Below are positions 14,911-21,957 of a stretch of DNA of 35,020 nt, piece after piece. Source of the stretch: DATJXG01 sp035500455 (GTDB lineage: Bacteria > Acidobacteriota > Terriglobia > Terriglobales > Acidobacteriaceae); NCBI GenBank assembly GCA_035500455.1, contig DATJXG010000178.1, forward strand, positions 1-35,020, read 5' to 3'. The translations under genes were made by a program, and so were the position numbers. Every line of letters begins with the position of its first letter. The stretch's first letter is position 1. A model generated the notes under the pieces. That model was not told the DNA's origin. It worked only from the letters and a program-made list of their open reading frames with translations, and did no database searches.

Positions 14911-15876
14911 GTGGACGCTCAAGCTCGGCCCGCCAGGTGGAAGCTTCTTCTGGCATTCAGCATTATTTACTTCGTGTGGGGATCGACCTTCCTGGCGATT
15001 CGCACGGGTGTGCACGAAGTACCTCCTCTACTGCTTGCCGCGATGCGCTTCGGGATCGCGGGGCTGGTGATGTTTTGCTGGATGCGTATCCGCGGCACCG
15101 CCGCGCCCACGCTGCGCCAGTGGGCGGGGGCGTCGCTGCTGGGGACGATGATTTTTGTGGTGGACTACGGCTGCCTGTTCTGGGCGGAGCAGCGCGTGCC
15201 ATCGGGCATCGCCGCGGTCGTGCTGGCGACGATTCCGGTGTTCATCACGCTTTTCGAGATCCTCCTGCTGCGCACGCAGCGGCTTTCGGTGCGGCTCGGC
15301 CTTGCGCTGTTGCTGGGATTGTTCGGAGTTGCGGTGCTCATGAACCGGTCGCTTTCGCTCGGAGGCGCGCCGATCAACCATGCCGGAGCTGTGGCGCTAT
15401 TGATCGCGTCGTTCTCCTGGTCGCTTTCCACGGTGCTGACCCGCAAGATCCCGCTGCCTGAGTCGAAACCGATGAGCGCGGCGGCGCAGATGTTCAGCGG
15501 CGGAATTCAGCTGGTGCTGCTGGCAGCGATCCTCGGCGAACTGCGCGGCTTCCGGCTTGAGGCGGTCTCGACCAAGGTCTGGCTGGCGCTGGTTTACCTG
15601 ATTATCGCGGGCTCGATCATGGGTTATACGGCGTACCTGTGGCTGCTGCATTATGAATCGCCGACCAAGGTGGGGACCTACGCCTATGTGAATCCCGTGA
15701 TCGCGGTGTTGCTGGGATATTTTCTCGGTGGAGAACCGCTGGGAGCGCGCACCGTGCTGGGAACTTTACTGGTGCTGGTCAGCGTGATCGCGATCAATAC
15801 TGCCCCCAAGCGCCGGGCCGAGCCGCCCGCGCATTCAGAGCCGGAGTTCGGCCGGTTGTCGGAAGCGGAGCCGTAG
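14911..15876 (+). CDS. EamA (DMT) family transporter
   Basis: 321 residues from GTG 14911, preceded by a perfect AGGAGG (14900-14905) at five bases, which decides the start. Ten hydrophobic segments form two EamA repeats: the first opens with LLAFSIIYFVWGSTFLAIRTG, the second with LLIASFSWSLSTVLTRKIPL and ends with the PVIAVLLGYFLGGEPLG and VLVSVIAIN helices. Members are inner-membrane exporters of amino acids, nucleosides or other metabolites; the substrate cannot be read from sequence. The soluble C-terminal tail is Pro/Glu-rich. Convergent with aspA across a repeat. Confidence 0.93.
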   Translation: MDAQARPARWKLLLAFSIIYFVWGSTFLAIRTGVHEVPPLLLAAMRFGIAGLVMFCWMRIRGTAAPTLRQWAGASLLGTMIFVVDYGCLFWAEQRVPSGIAAVVLATIPVFITLFEILLLRTQRLSVRLGLALLLGLFGVAVLMNRSLSLGGAPINHAGAVALLIASFSWSLSTVLTRKIPLPESKPMSAAAQMFSGGIQLVLLAAILGELRGFRLEAVSTKVWLALVYLIIAGSIMGYTAYLWLLHYESPTKVGTYAYVNPVIAVLLGYFLGGEPLGARTVLGTLLVLVSVIAINTAPKRRAEPPAHSEPEFGRLSEAEP

Positions 15877-15887
15877 CGCCGTTATCG

Positions 15888-15976
15888 TAGCGCCGGCGTC
15901 CCGCCGGCAGCCTTAACTCCGGCGATACTGTTGCCAGCCATCCAGGTTGCCGGCGAGACGCCGGCGCTCGCGCTAC
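15888..15976. repeat. TAGCGCCGGCG inverted repeat between convergent genes
   Basis: GTAGCGCCGGCGTCCCGCCG at 15888 and, inverted, GCCGGCGAGACGCCGGCG from 15949, ending in GCGCTAC. It probably also acts as a terminator for both genes. The right end includes the aspA stop codon (15973-15975), and TAGCGCCG also overlaps the transporter stop at 15874. Confidence 0.65.
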
Positions 15977-17421
15977 TTGGCTTTCAGCTCTTCTCTCTTG
16001 GCGGCGGCTTCCAGGGGACGCACCGGCTCGGTCATGCGCACCGGGTCGAGGATGTCGTTGATTTCCTTCTCGCTCAGCAGCTTCTTCTCGCGGGCGATTT
16101 CGATGATGGAGCGGCCGGTAGCCACGGCTTCTTTGGCAATCTCCGCTGCCTTGGCGTAACCGATGTAGGGGTTTAACGCTGTCGCCAGCGAAACTGTGGC
16201 CTGCACGTAGAAATCGCAACGGCTCTTGTTAGCGGTGATGCCGCTCACGCACTTCTCGTCGAGCTGCCGCAGCATGTTGGTGAGGATAGTAATGGACTGC
16301 AGCACGCTGTAGGCCATGGTCGGCATCATGACGTTGAGTTCAAGCTGCCCGGCCTGCACGGCCAGCGCCACCGCAGTATCGTTGCCCACCACCTGGAACG
16401 AAACCATGGCGGCGAGTTCGGGAATCACGGGATTGATCTTCCCTGGCATGATGGAAGAGCCCGGCTGCAGCGCAGGAAGATTGATTTCAGCGAACCCGGT
16501 GTTGGGCCCGGAGGCCAGAAGGCGCAAATCGTTGGAGATGCGAATGACCTCCAGCGCCAGGTTGCGCAGCGCCGAAGAAACACTGGCCATGGCGAAGTTC
16601 GACTGCATGGCGTAGCGCATGTCGTCCACCGGCGTGAGCTTCTGGCCGGAGATGCGCGAGAGGTTGGCGATCGCCTTCGCCCGGTAATCGGGATGCGTGT
16701 TGATGCCGGTGCCGACGGCCGATCCGCCAAGGCCCAACTCGCGCAGCGAATCGGAGGCGGCGCGAATGGCGTCTTTGGCGCGGCGGATTGCACCCGCATA
16801 CGCCGCGAACTCCTGGCCCAGGCGCATGGGGACAGCATCCTGCATGTGGGTCCGGCCGGATTTCAGGATGTCGTGGAATTCTTTGCCTTTCTTTTCCAGC
16901 GCGGCAATCAGGGAATCTAGAACCGGGTAGAGCTTTTCCAGTTCCAGCAGCGTCCCCAGGCGCATGCCGGTGGGAAAAACGTCGTTGGTGGATTGCCCGT
17001 AGTTCACATGATCGTTGGGGTGAACCACGGAGTAGTCGCCCAGGGTGCCGCCGAGAATCTCCAGGGCGCGGTTGGCGATCACTTCGTTCGAATTCATGTG
17101 AAAGCTGACGCCGGCGCCGGCCTGGAAAACATCGACGACGAATTCCTTGTCCCACTTGCCTTCCTGAACTTCTTTTGCGGCCTGAATCATGGCGTTGGCG
17201 CGCTTTTCGTCCACCAGGCCCAGTTCCCGGTTTGCTTCCGCGGCCGCCTGCTTCACCATGCCGAAGGCGCGAATCAGCGTGGGATGCGCCCGCATGCCGG
17301 AGATGGGATAGTTTTCCACCGCGCGGGCGGTCTGAATGCCGTAATAGACATTGGCGGGAATTTCTTTGGGGCCGATGGAATCTTTCTCAAGACGGGTGAG
17401 TTGCTGGGTTGCGGTGGCCAT
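15973..17421 (-). CDS. aspA: Aspartate ammonia-lyase
   Basis: Converts L-aspartate reversibly to fumarate and ammonia. 482 residues from ATG 17419-17421, chosen because AGGAG precedes it by five bases; a longer frame adds 13 unlikely residues. The signature loop GSSIMPGKINPVIPE carries the catalytic serine. THPDYRAKAI, SGRTHMQDAVPMRLGQEF and NDVFPTGMRL are typical of the fumarase/aspartase superfamily. VIPELAAMVSFQVVGNDTAV and LELNVMMP fit aspartase better than fumarase C. The last residues are Ala/Lys/Glu-rich. The final stop codon lies in a dispersed repeat. It stands alone and is divergent from ypdA. Confidence 0.93.
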   Translation of the reverse strand: MATATQQLTRLEKDSIGPKEIPANVYYGIQTARAVENYPISGMRAHPTLIRAFGMVKQAAAEANRELGLVDEKRANAMIQAAKEVQEGKWDKEFVVDVFQAGAGVSFHMNSNEVIANRALEILGGTLGDYSVVHPNDHVNYGQSTNDVFPTGMRLGTLLELEKLYPVLDSLIAALEKKGKEFHDILKSGRTHMQDAVPMRLGQEFAAYAGAIRRAKDAIRAASDSLRELGLGGSAVGTGINTHPDYRAKAIANLSRISGQKLTPVDDMRYAMQSNFAMASVSSALRNLALEVIRISNDLRLLASGPNTGFAEINLPALQPGSSIMPGKINPVIPELAAMVSFQVVGNDTAVALAVQAGQLELNVMMPTMAYSVLQSITILTNMLRQLDEKCVSGITANKSRCDFYVQATVSLATALNPYIGYAKAAEIAKEAVATGRSIIEIAREKKLLSEKEINDILDPVRMTEPVRPLEAAAKREELKAK

Positions 17422-17802
17422 GGAGACTCCTGCAGAAACTGTGGCAAGCAAGGAACCCATGATTATAACAATCGGCGGCAGCGCGATAAGAAGTTGGCAG
17501 ACGCCAGCGGTTCGCTTTTAGTCTCGGCGATCTCGGCGGATGCTCTCGGCGGCCTCGGAATTTTAGGATTTGGGAGTCGGCGGCAAGAAATCCTAAATCG
17601 CAGAGATCGCGGAGAAACGCCGCCGAGATCGCTGAGGTTGCGTTCGGCTTGCCCACTCAGCGCAAGAAAGAATCAACTCAATCTGCGCGGAAGTGCTTCT
17701 GGCCACATGCTAGAATCGCTGCTTCAGACACGCTCATGGGGCGCTCCAGCGGTACGATTGAAGTCGTGCCCTTCCACAGCGACTCCAGGCGGCATTTGTG
17801 AG
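17422..17802. other. Divergent intergenic region between aspA and ypdA
   Basis: 381 bases without a convincing gene. The main content is the fold-back repeat at 17521-17637. TAGAAT at 17711-17716 is a possible -10 on the plus strand but has no good -35. Confidence 0.5.
17521..17637. repeat. Fold-back AAATC(C/T)TAAA/GCCGAG element, copy 3
   Basis: The right arm (17588-17637) starts AAATCCTAAATCGCAGAG, like copies 1, 2 and 4. The left arm (17521-17571) is its diverged reverse complement, ending TTTTAGGATTT. The pair can form a long imperfect hairpin. Confidence 0.75.
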
Positions 17803-18894
17803 ATGGCTCCAAACCTCGTAAAGCCTTTGCTGCAGGATCCGAAATCGGTGAAGACAGAGCAAATTCCCGACGTCCTTCCCCGCGCGCAGACGCGCTCCTC
17901 CGCCGGGCAGAAGGTCGATGTGCTGGTGATCGGGGCAGGCCCCACCGGGCTGGCCTGCGGCATCGAGGCGCAGCGGGCGGGGCTGAAAGTCGTGATCGTG
18001 GACAAAGGCTGCCTGGTGAATTCGCTGTTTCACTATCCGGCCAACATGACTTTCTTCACCACGCCCGAACTGCTGGAGATCGGCGACATTCCTTTCAGCA
18101 CCGCGCACCAGAAGCCTACCCGCGAGGAAGCGCTGGAGTACTACCGGAAAGTGGCGGACCACTATCGCGTGCCCGTGGTGCAGTACCAGCGGGTGGAAAC
18201 CGTTACCGGCCAGGACAATGAATTTCACATTACGACCAGCGACAGTCTGGGGCGAATCTACGACTACGAGACGCGCAAGCTGATCGTCGCCACCGGGTAT
18301 TACGACCTGGCCAATCAGCTCAGGATTCCCGGCGAGGAGTTGCCCAAGGTTTTCCATTACTACCGCGAGCCGCATCCGTTTTATGACACCGACGTGGTGG
18401 TGATCGGGGGAAAGAATTCCGCGGCTATCGCATCGCTCGATTTGTGGCGGCATGGGGCGCGGGTGACGCTGGTGCATCGCGGGCCGAAGCTGCATCAGCA
18501 TGTGAAGTACTGGATCCTGCCGGATATTGAGAACCGCATCAAGAATGGCGAGATCAAGGCTCACTTCAACAGCGCGGTGGAGAAGATCGAAGCCGACATG
18601 GTGATTCTCAAGACTCCAGAAGGCCGGAGAGAGTTGAAGAACGACTTCGTGCTGGCGCTGGTCGGCTATCACCCCGATTACGATTTTCTGCGGGCGATGG
18701 GAATTGAGCTTTCGGCGGAGCAATGCCGGCCGGTGTGCGATCCGGTGACGCTGGAGTGCAATGTGCCGGGAATCTACGTGGCGGGAGTGATCGTGGCGGG
18801 GTCGCGGACCAACGAAATTTTTATCGAGAATGGGCGCTTCCACGGGAAGCAGATTGCTGAGGATTTGAAGAAGAAGCTTGGGGGTCCGTGGTGA
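17803..18894 (+). CDS. ypdA: YpdA family bacillithiol-disulfide reductase (putative)
   Basis: 363 residues from ATG 17803; the open frame extends far upstream through repeats and aspA antisense. It is a flavoprotein of the thioredoxin-reductase fold. The first Rossmann motif is VLVIGAGPTGLACGIEAQRA (FAD); the second is DVVVIGGKNSAAIASLDLWR (NADPH). YRVPVVQYQRVETVTG, HYYREPHPFYDTDVV and GIYVAGVIVAGSRTNEIFIE are typical of YpdA/Bdr. The CxxC pair of thioredoxin reductases is absent, as expected in this family. Known members reduce oxidised bacillithiol with NADPH. No bacillithiol biosynthesis gene (bshA, bshB, bshC) is in the window. The first 38 residues are an extra leader of unknown role, so the start may be somewhat downstream. 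Confidence 0.9.
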   Translation: MAPNLVKPLLQDPKSVKTEQIPDVLPRAQTRSSAGQKVDVLVIGAGPTGLACGIEAQRAGLKVVIVDKGCLVNSLFHYPANMTFFTTPELLEIGDIPFSTAHQKPTREEALEYYRKVADHYRVPVVQYQRVETVTGQDNEFHITTSDSLGRIYDYETRKLIVATGYYDLANQLRIPGEELPKVFHYYREPHPFYDTDVVVIGGKNSAAIASLDLWRHGARVTLVHRGPKLHQHVKYWILPDIENRIKNGEIKAHFNSAVEKIEADMVILKTPEGRRELKNDFVLALVGYHPDYDFLRAMGIELSAEQCRPVCDPVTLECNVPGIYVAGVIVAGSRTNEIFIENGRFHGKQIAEDLKKKLGGPW

Positions 18895-19242
18895 AAGGGA
18901 GAATCCTTTATTCGTCCCTCAATTCACCAGACCTTGTCCCCTCTCTCATGAAAAGTGCCGCTCGCCCGCTGCCCTCCGACTTTCACCGCAGGCGGCTAAT
19001 TTAGGGGCTAAGGCGTCAAGCCCGGCCTCCTCGGTTGTCGGGGGCCATTGAGATGGCCGAGTCGGAGACCACGGGCGCTAAAGCGCCCAGATCTTTCGGT
19101 GACGCTGGTCGCGGCGCTGAAGCGCCGCGCTTCCACGCTAGCGCCCGGCCTACGATTTCACGATCAAAACCACGCGGGCCCGTCGCGGACCGGACGGGTG
19201 GCGCTTTCGGCTTTGCGCGGGCGGAGGTGCCCGCGCGCCACA
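18895..19242. repeat. Convergent intergenic region with three perfect palindromes
   Basis: 348 bases without a gene, between ypdA and cyaY. Three hairpins: GGGCGCT AA AGCGCCC (19073-19088), GCGGCGCT GA AGCGCCGC (19111-19128) and GCGCGGGC GGAGGT GCCCGCGC (19215-19236). They may serve as terminators for the two convergent genes. The GCGCTNAAGCGC wording suggests a REP-like family. Confidence 0.65.
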
Positions 19243-19575
19243 CTAGGTCAGTTCCACGGCGTCTTCGCCCAGTTGCTGATTGATCAGTCGGGCGACCAGC
19301 GGTTTCAGAGGTTCGGCGGTCTTGAGCAGGACGAAGCCTTGTTCGGAGTCGGACCAGTCGAGTTTGAAGCTGGTGGCCAGGGCTGAGATCCAGATTTGCC
19401 GCACCGGGGCGTTGGGAGAAATTACGAAGCGAGTGCCGTCCTCGAAGGAAATGTGCAGGGCGCCGGACTGGTCTTCCACCTCGAACTCCGCCGATTCTTC
19501 GGCCGTGATCAGGCTCTTGTTTAGAGATTCAAGAGCGCCCTCGGATTGTTTCCGGAATTCGTTCTCGTCAAGCAT
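19243..19575 (-). CDS. cyaY: Frataxin-like iron donor protein CyaY
   Basis: 110 residues. The fold order is right: an acidic helix (MLDENEFRKQSEGALESLNK), acidic strands FEVEDQSGALHISFEDGTRF, then VISPNAPVRQIWISA with the conserved tryptophan, FKLDWSDSEQGFV and a C-terminal helix. The acidic ridge residues at the end of helix 1 and in strand 1 are present (EESAEFEVED). Frataxins bind iron and tune Fe-S cluster assembly on IscS/IscU-type machinery. No isc or suf genes are nearby. A perfect TATAAT lies six bases before ATG 19573-19575 and there is no Shine-Dalgarno sequence. Divergent from the MFS gene. Confidence 0.85.
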   Translation of the reverse strand: MLDENEFRKQSEGALESLNKSLITAEESAEFEVEDQSGALHISFEDGTRFVISPNAPVRQIWISALATSFKLDWSDSEQGFVLLKTAEPLKPLVARLINQQLGEDAVELT

Positions 19576-19581
19576 GGCCAG

Positions 19582-19587
19582 ATTATA
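19582..19587 (-). promoter_or_regulatory. Consensus -10 next to the cyaY start
   Basis: TATAAT on the minus strand, six bases before the ATG. No consensus -35 is visible at 16-18 bases. Strong case for a leaderless mRNA. Confidence 0.6.
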
Positions 19588-19797
19588 GCCCGCAGCGAAC
19601 CGTGTCGGCGGGGCTTGCTCCGACCCGCGGGCGAGGCGAGTGAAATAGGTTCCGATCCAACAGAAGTTTCTTGAGTTCTTCCTGACATCGTTGTGGTCTT
19701 GCCCTCGCTTCGCTCGGGGGACGGTGCAAGCCCGTCCCTACACGGTTTGTGGCCGTCCACGGGCAAAGCGGATTTCGGTTAGCATGATTGCTCCGCC

Positions 19798-21120
19798 ATG
19801 CTGCAGTCGCAGAGCACAACCCGAGGCGTCACCCTGGCCGCCTACTGGCAACTGCTGCGCCAGAACCGCAACTTCCGCAATTTGTGGATGGCGCAAATCG
19901 TCAGCGAGATCGGCGACTGGTTTTATACCCTGGCACTCTACAGCCTGGTGCTGCAGTTGACCGGAAAGGCCACTGCCGTGGGCATGGCGCTGATGTTTCA
20001 GGTTCTGCCGCAGACCTTAACCAGCCCCATTGCCGGAGTCGTCAACGACCGGGTGAGCCGCAAGCGGGTGATGATCATCGCCGATGTTTCGCGGTTCTTC
20101 ATCGTGCTGGCCATGCTGCTGGTGCGCTCGCGGTCCATGGTGTGGCTGGTGTATCCGCTGCTGGTGATGGAAACGGCGATGTGGGCGTTCTTCGAACCGG
20201 CGCGCAATGCTGTGATCCCGAATATCACGCCGCAGGAAGACATCATCGTCGCCAATACCCTGTCATCCACCACGTGGTCGCTGAACCTGATGATCGGCGC
20301 GGCGCTGGGGGGAGTGGTTGCGGCCATGCTGGGGCGGGATGCGGTCTTCGTGCTCAACGCGCTGTCTTTTCTGGCATCGGCGTTTCTCATCAGCCGGATG
20401 CACTTTGTGGAACCCCACGCTGAAACCGCCGTGCCGCTGCGCAGCCGCGATCTGGTGGACTATTCTCCCGTGCTGGAAGGCGTGCGCTATGTGCGCCGCG
20501 ACCGCCGCCTGCTGGCCACCATGTTCGCCAAAGCCGGCGAATTTATGATCGGGCCAAGCTGGGTGCTGTTCACCGTGATGGGCATGCGCTATTTTCCCGT
20601 GCATTGGGCGGGGCTGAGCGCGGAGCGCGGAGCGCTGCTGGGGATGAGCCTGCTGATTGGCGCGCGGGGCATTGGCGCGCTGGTGGGACCATTGGTTTCC
20701 GCGCGCATCGCCGGACATTCCGACCGCAATCTGCGGCTGGGCATTCTGGTGGGTTACGTCATGATCGCGATCGGCTACCTGGCGCTGGGCCGGGCAAGCG
20801 GCGTGTGGCTGGCGTGTTTGTGCATTGTGTTCGCGCACAGCGGCGGTTCCACCGTCTGGGTGTTCTCGACCACGCTGCTGCAGATCAACACCGAAGACCG
20901 CTTTCGTGGGCGGGTGTTCGCCGCCGATCTCGCGTTGTGCATGCTGACTATCGGAATTGGAGCGTTCCTGTGCGGCCGGTTCCTGGACTGGGGCGCGTCG
21001 GCGCGGGCGGTGGCAACCACGGTGGGTCTGCTGATGCTGCTGCCGACAGCTTTATGGGCGTGGGTGTTGAGGCTGCAAAGCCCGGTGCCGCAGCCGGTGC
21101 AGGCCGGTCTCGCGGACTGA
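19798..21120 (+). CDS. MFS transporter, enterobactin-exporter-like (MFS_3)
   Basis: 440 residues with about twelve hydrophobic segments. NRNFRNLWMAQIVSEIGDWFYTLAL opens the first helix, and VNDRVSRKRVMIIADVSRF is the cytoplasmic 2-3 loop with its basic motif. FEPARNAVIPNITPQEDIIVANTLSSTTWSL and NALSFLASAFLI are typical of MFS_3 proteins related to EntS. TEDRFRGRVFAADLAL is the usual segment before the last helices. It probably exports a small molecule; the substrate is unknown and no siderophore genes are nearby. ATG 19798 has no good Shine-Dalgarno sequence; TAGCAT at 19780 is a weak -10. Confidence 0.9.
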   Translation: MLQSQSTTRGVTLAAYWQLLRQNRNFRNLWMAQIVSEIGDWFYTLALYSLVLQLTGKATAVGMALMFQVLPQTLTSPIAGVVNDRVSRKRVMIIADVSRFFIVLAMLLVRSRSMVWLVYPLLVMETAMWAFFEPARNAVIPNITPQEDIIVANTLSSTTWSLNLMIGAALGGVVAAMLGRDAVFVLNALSFLASAFLISRMHFVEPHAETAVPLRSRDLVDYSPVLEGVRYVRRDRRLLATMFAKAGEFMIGPSWVLFTVMGMRYFPVHWAGLSAERGALLGMSLLIGARGIGALVGPLVSARIAGHSDRNLRLGILVGYVMIAIGYLALGRASGVWLACLCIVFAHSGGSTVWVFSTTLLQINTEDRFRGRVFAADLALCMLTIGIGAFLCGRFLDWGASARAVATTVGLLMLLPTALWAWVLRLQSPVPQPVQAGLAD

Positions 21121-21126
21121 ACGCCT

Positions 21127-21239
21127 TCCTTCGTGAACCTTCGTGTGGCCTTGGTGCCTTTGTGGTTTGGTTGTGGGCCACACCCAAAACCGAAGCGAAC
21201 CACTAAGAACACCAAGGGTTCACGAAGGTTCACCAAGGA
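21127..21239. repeat. Fold-back CACCAAGG/CACGAAGG element
   Basis: The left arm (about 21127-21167) is nearly the reverse complement of the right arm (about 21199-21239); both reduce to units such as AACCAC, ACCAAGG and CACGAAGGTTCAC. It lies between the MFS and TPR genes. Confidence 0.75.
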
Positions 21240-21273
21240 AAACCAAACAGCGGCTTTCCTCCTTGATTCGCGA

Positions 21274-21279
21274 TAAAAT
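21274..21279 (+). promoter_or_regulatory. -10-like hexamer next to the TPR gene start
   Basis: TAAAAT, five of six consensus bases, ends five bases before ATG 21285. No Shine-Dalgarno sequence. Confidence 0.45.
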
Positions 21280-21284
21280 GACTC

Positions 21285-21836
21285 ATGCGGTACGGGATCC
21301 TTGCTTTCGTTTTTGCGCTGGTGCTGGCGCCAGCCGCGTGGTCTCAGCAGGGCACCCAGCCCGGCCCTAATTCCGGGAAGGGCCAGACGCCTCCGCCTTC
21401 GGCGCGCAGCCGTGAGGCGGGGGAGAGTTCCAGCCGGGATACGCGCATCGACCTGAGCCCTCCCAAGGACGACGAGAAGAACCATCCCTTCAGCAGTGTG
21501 CCTGAAAGCGACTCCGGCGGCGACAACGGAGTGCAGGAACTTCACGCCTGGGACCCGCATCGCGCCGCCAAGGACGTGGAGGTTGGCGACTTTTATTTCC
21601 ACCGCAAGAATTATCGCGCCGCCCTCGACCGCTACACCGAGGCGCTGGAGTGGAAGGCGGACGACGCGCTGGCCAACTTCCGCATCGGCGAGTGCCAGGA
21701 GAAACTGCATCAGCCGGATGAGGCGCGCAAGCATTACGAGACGTATTTGAAAATTCTGCCGCACGGGCCGCTCTCCGAAGATGCGCAGAAGGCGCTGGCG
21801 CGATTGAAGGGATCAGAAGGCAGGGCGGCGAAGTAG
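21285..21836 (+). CDS. Exported tetratricopeptide-repeat protein
   Basis: 183 residues. The signal peptide MRYGILAFVFALVLAPAAWS ends in an A-x-S/Q type site, followed by about 65 polar, Pro/Ser/Asp-rich residues. The C-terminal half has tetratricopeptide helices: AAKDVEVGDFYFHRKNYRAALDRYTEALEWK, then DDALANFRIGECQEKLHQPDEARKHYETYLKILP. This is BamD/YbgF-like, but no lipobox cysteine is seen, so it is probably a soluble periplasmic protein-interaction module. Its partner is unknown; the downstream TonB receptor gene is on the other strand. Confidence 0.85.
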   Translation: MRYGILAFVFALVLAPAAWSQQGTQPGPNSGKGQTPPPSARSREAGESSSRDTRIDLSPPKDDEKNHPFSSVPESDSGGDNGVQELHAWDPHRAAKDVEVGDFYFHRKNYRAALDRYTEALEWKADDALANFRIGECQEKLHQPDEARKHYETYLKILPHGPLSEDAQKALARLKGSEGRAAK

Positions 21837-21880
21837 GGCGTGAGCGGCAGCGTCGCTCCTGGTTTTCACACCAGGAAACT

Positions 21881-21909
21881 GTCATCCCGAGCGAAGCGAG
21901 GGATGACAA
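21881..21909. repeat. GAGCGAAGCGAGGGAT-type dispersed repeat, second copy
   Basis: GTCATCCCGAGCGAAGCGAG then GGATGACAA, a near-palindrome related to 10651-10680. It lies between convergent genes. Confidence 0.7.
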
Positions 21910-21957
21910 TGAGTAAGACGGGATGAGGCGTCCTCATGATCACGGCGGTTCGCCCAG

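Noticed and set aside
17734..18843. 369-codon minus-strand open frame
   Set aside because: Antisense shadow of ypdA, whose two Rossmann motifs are clear.
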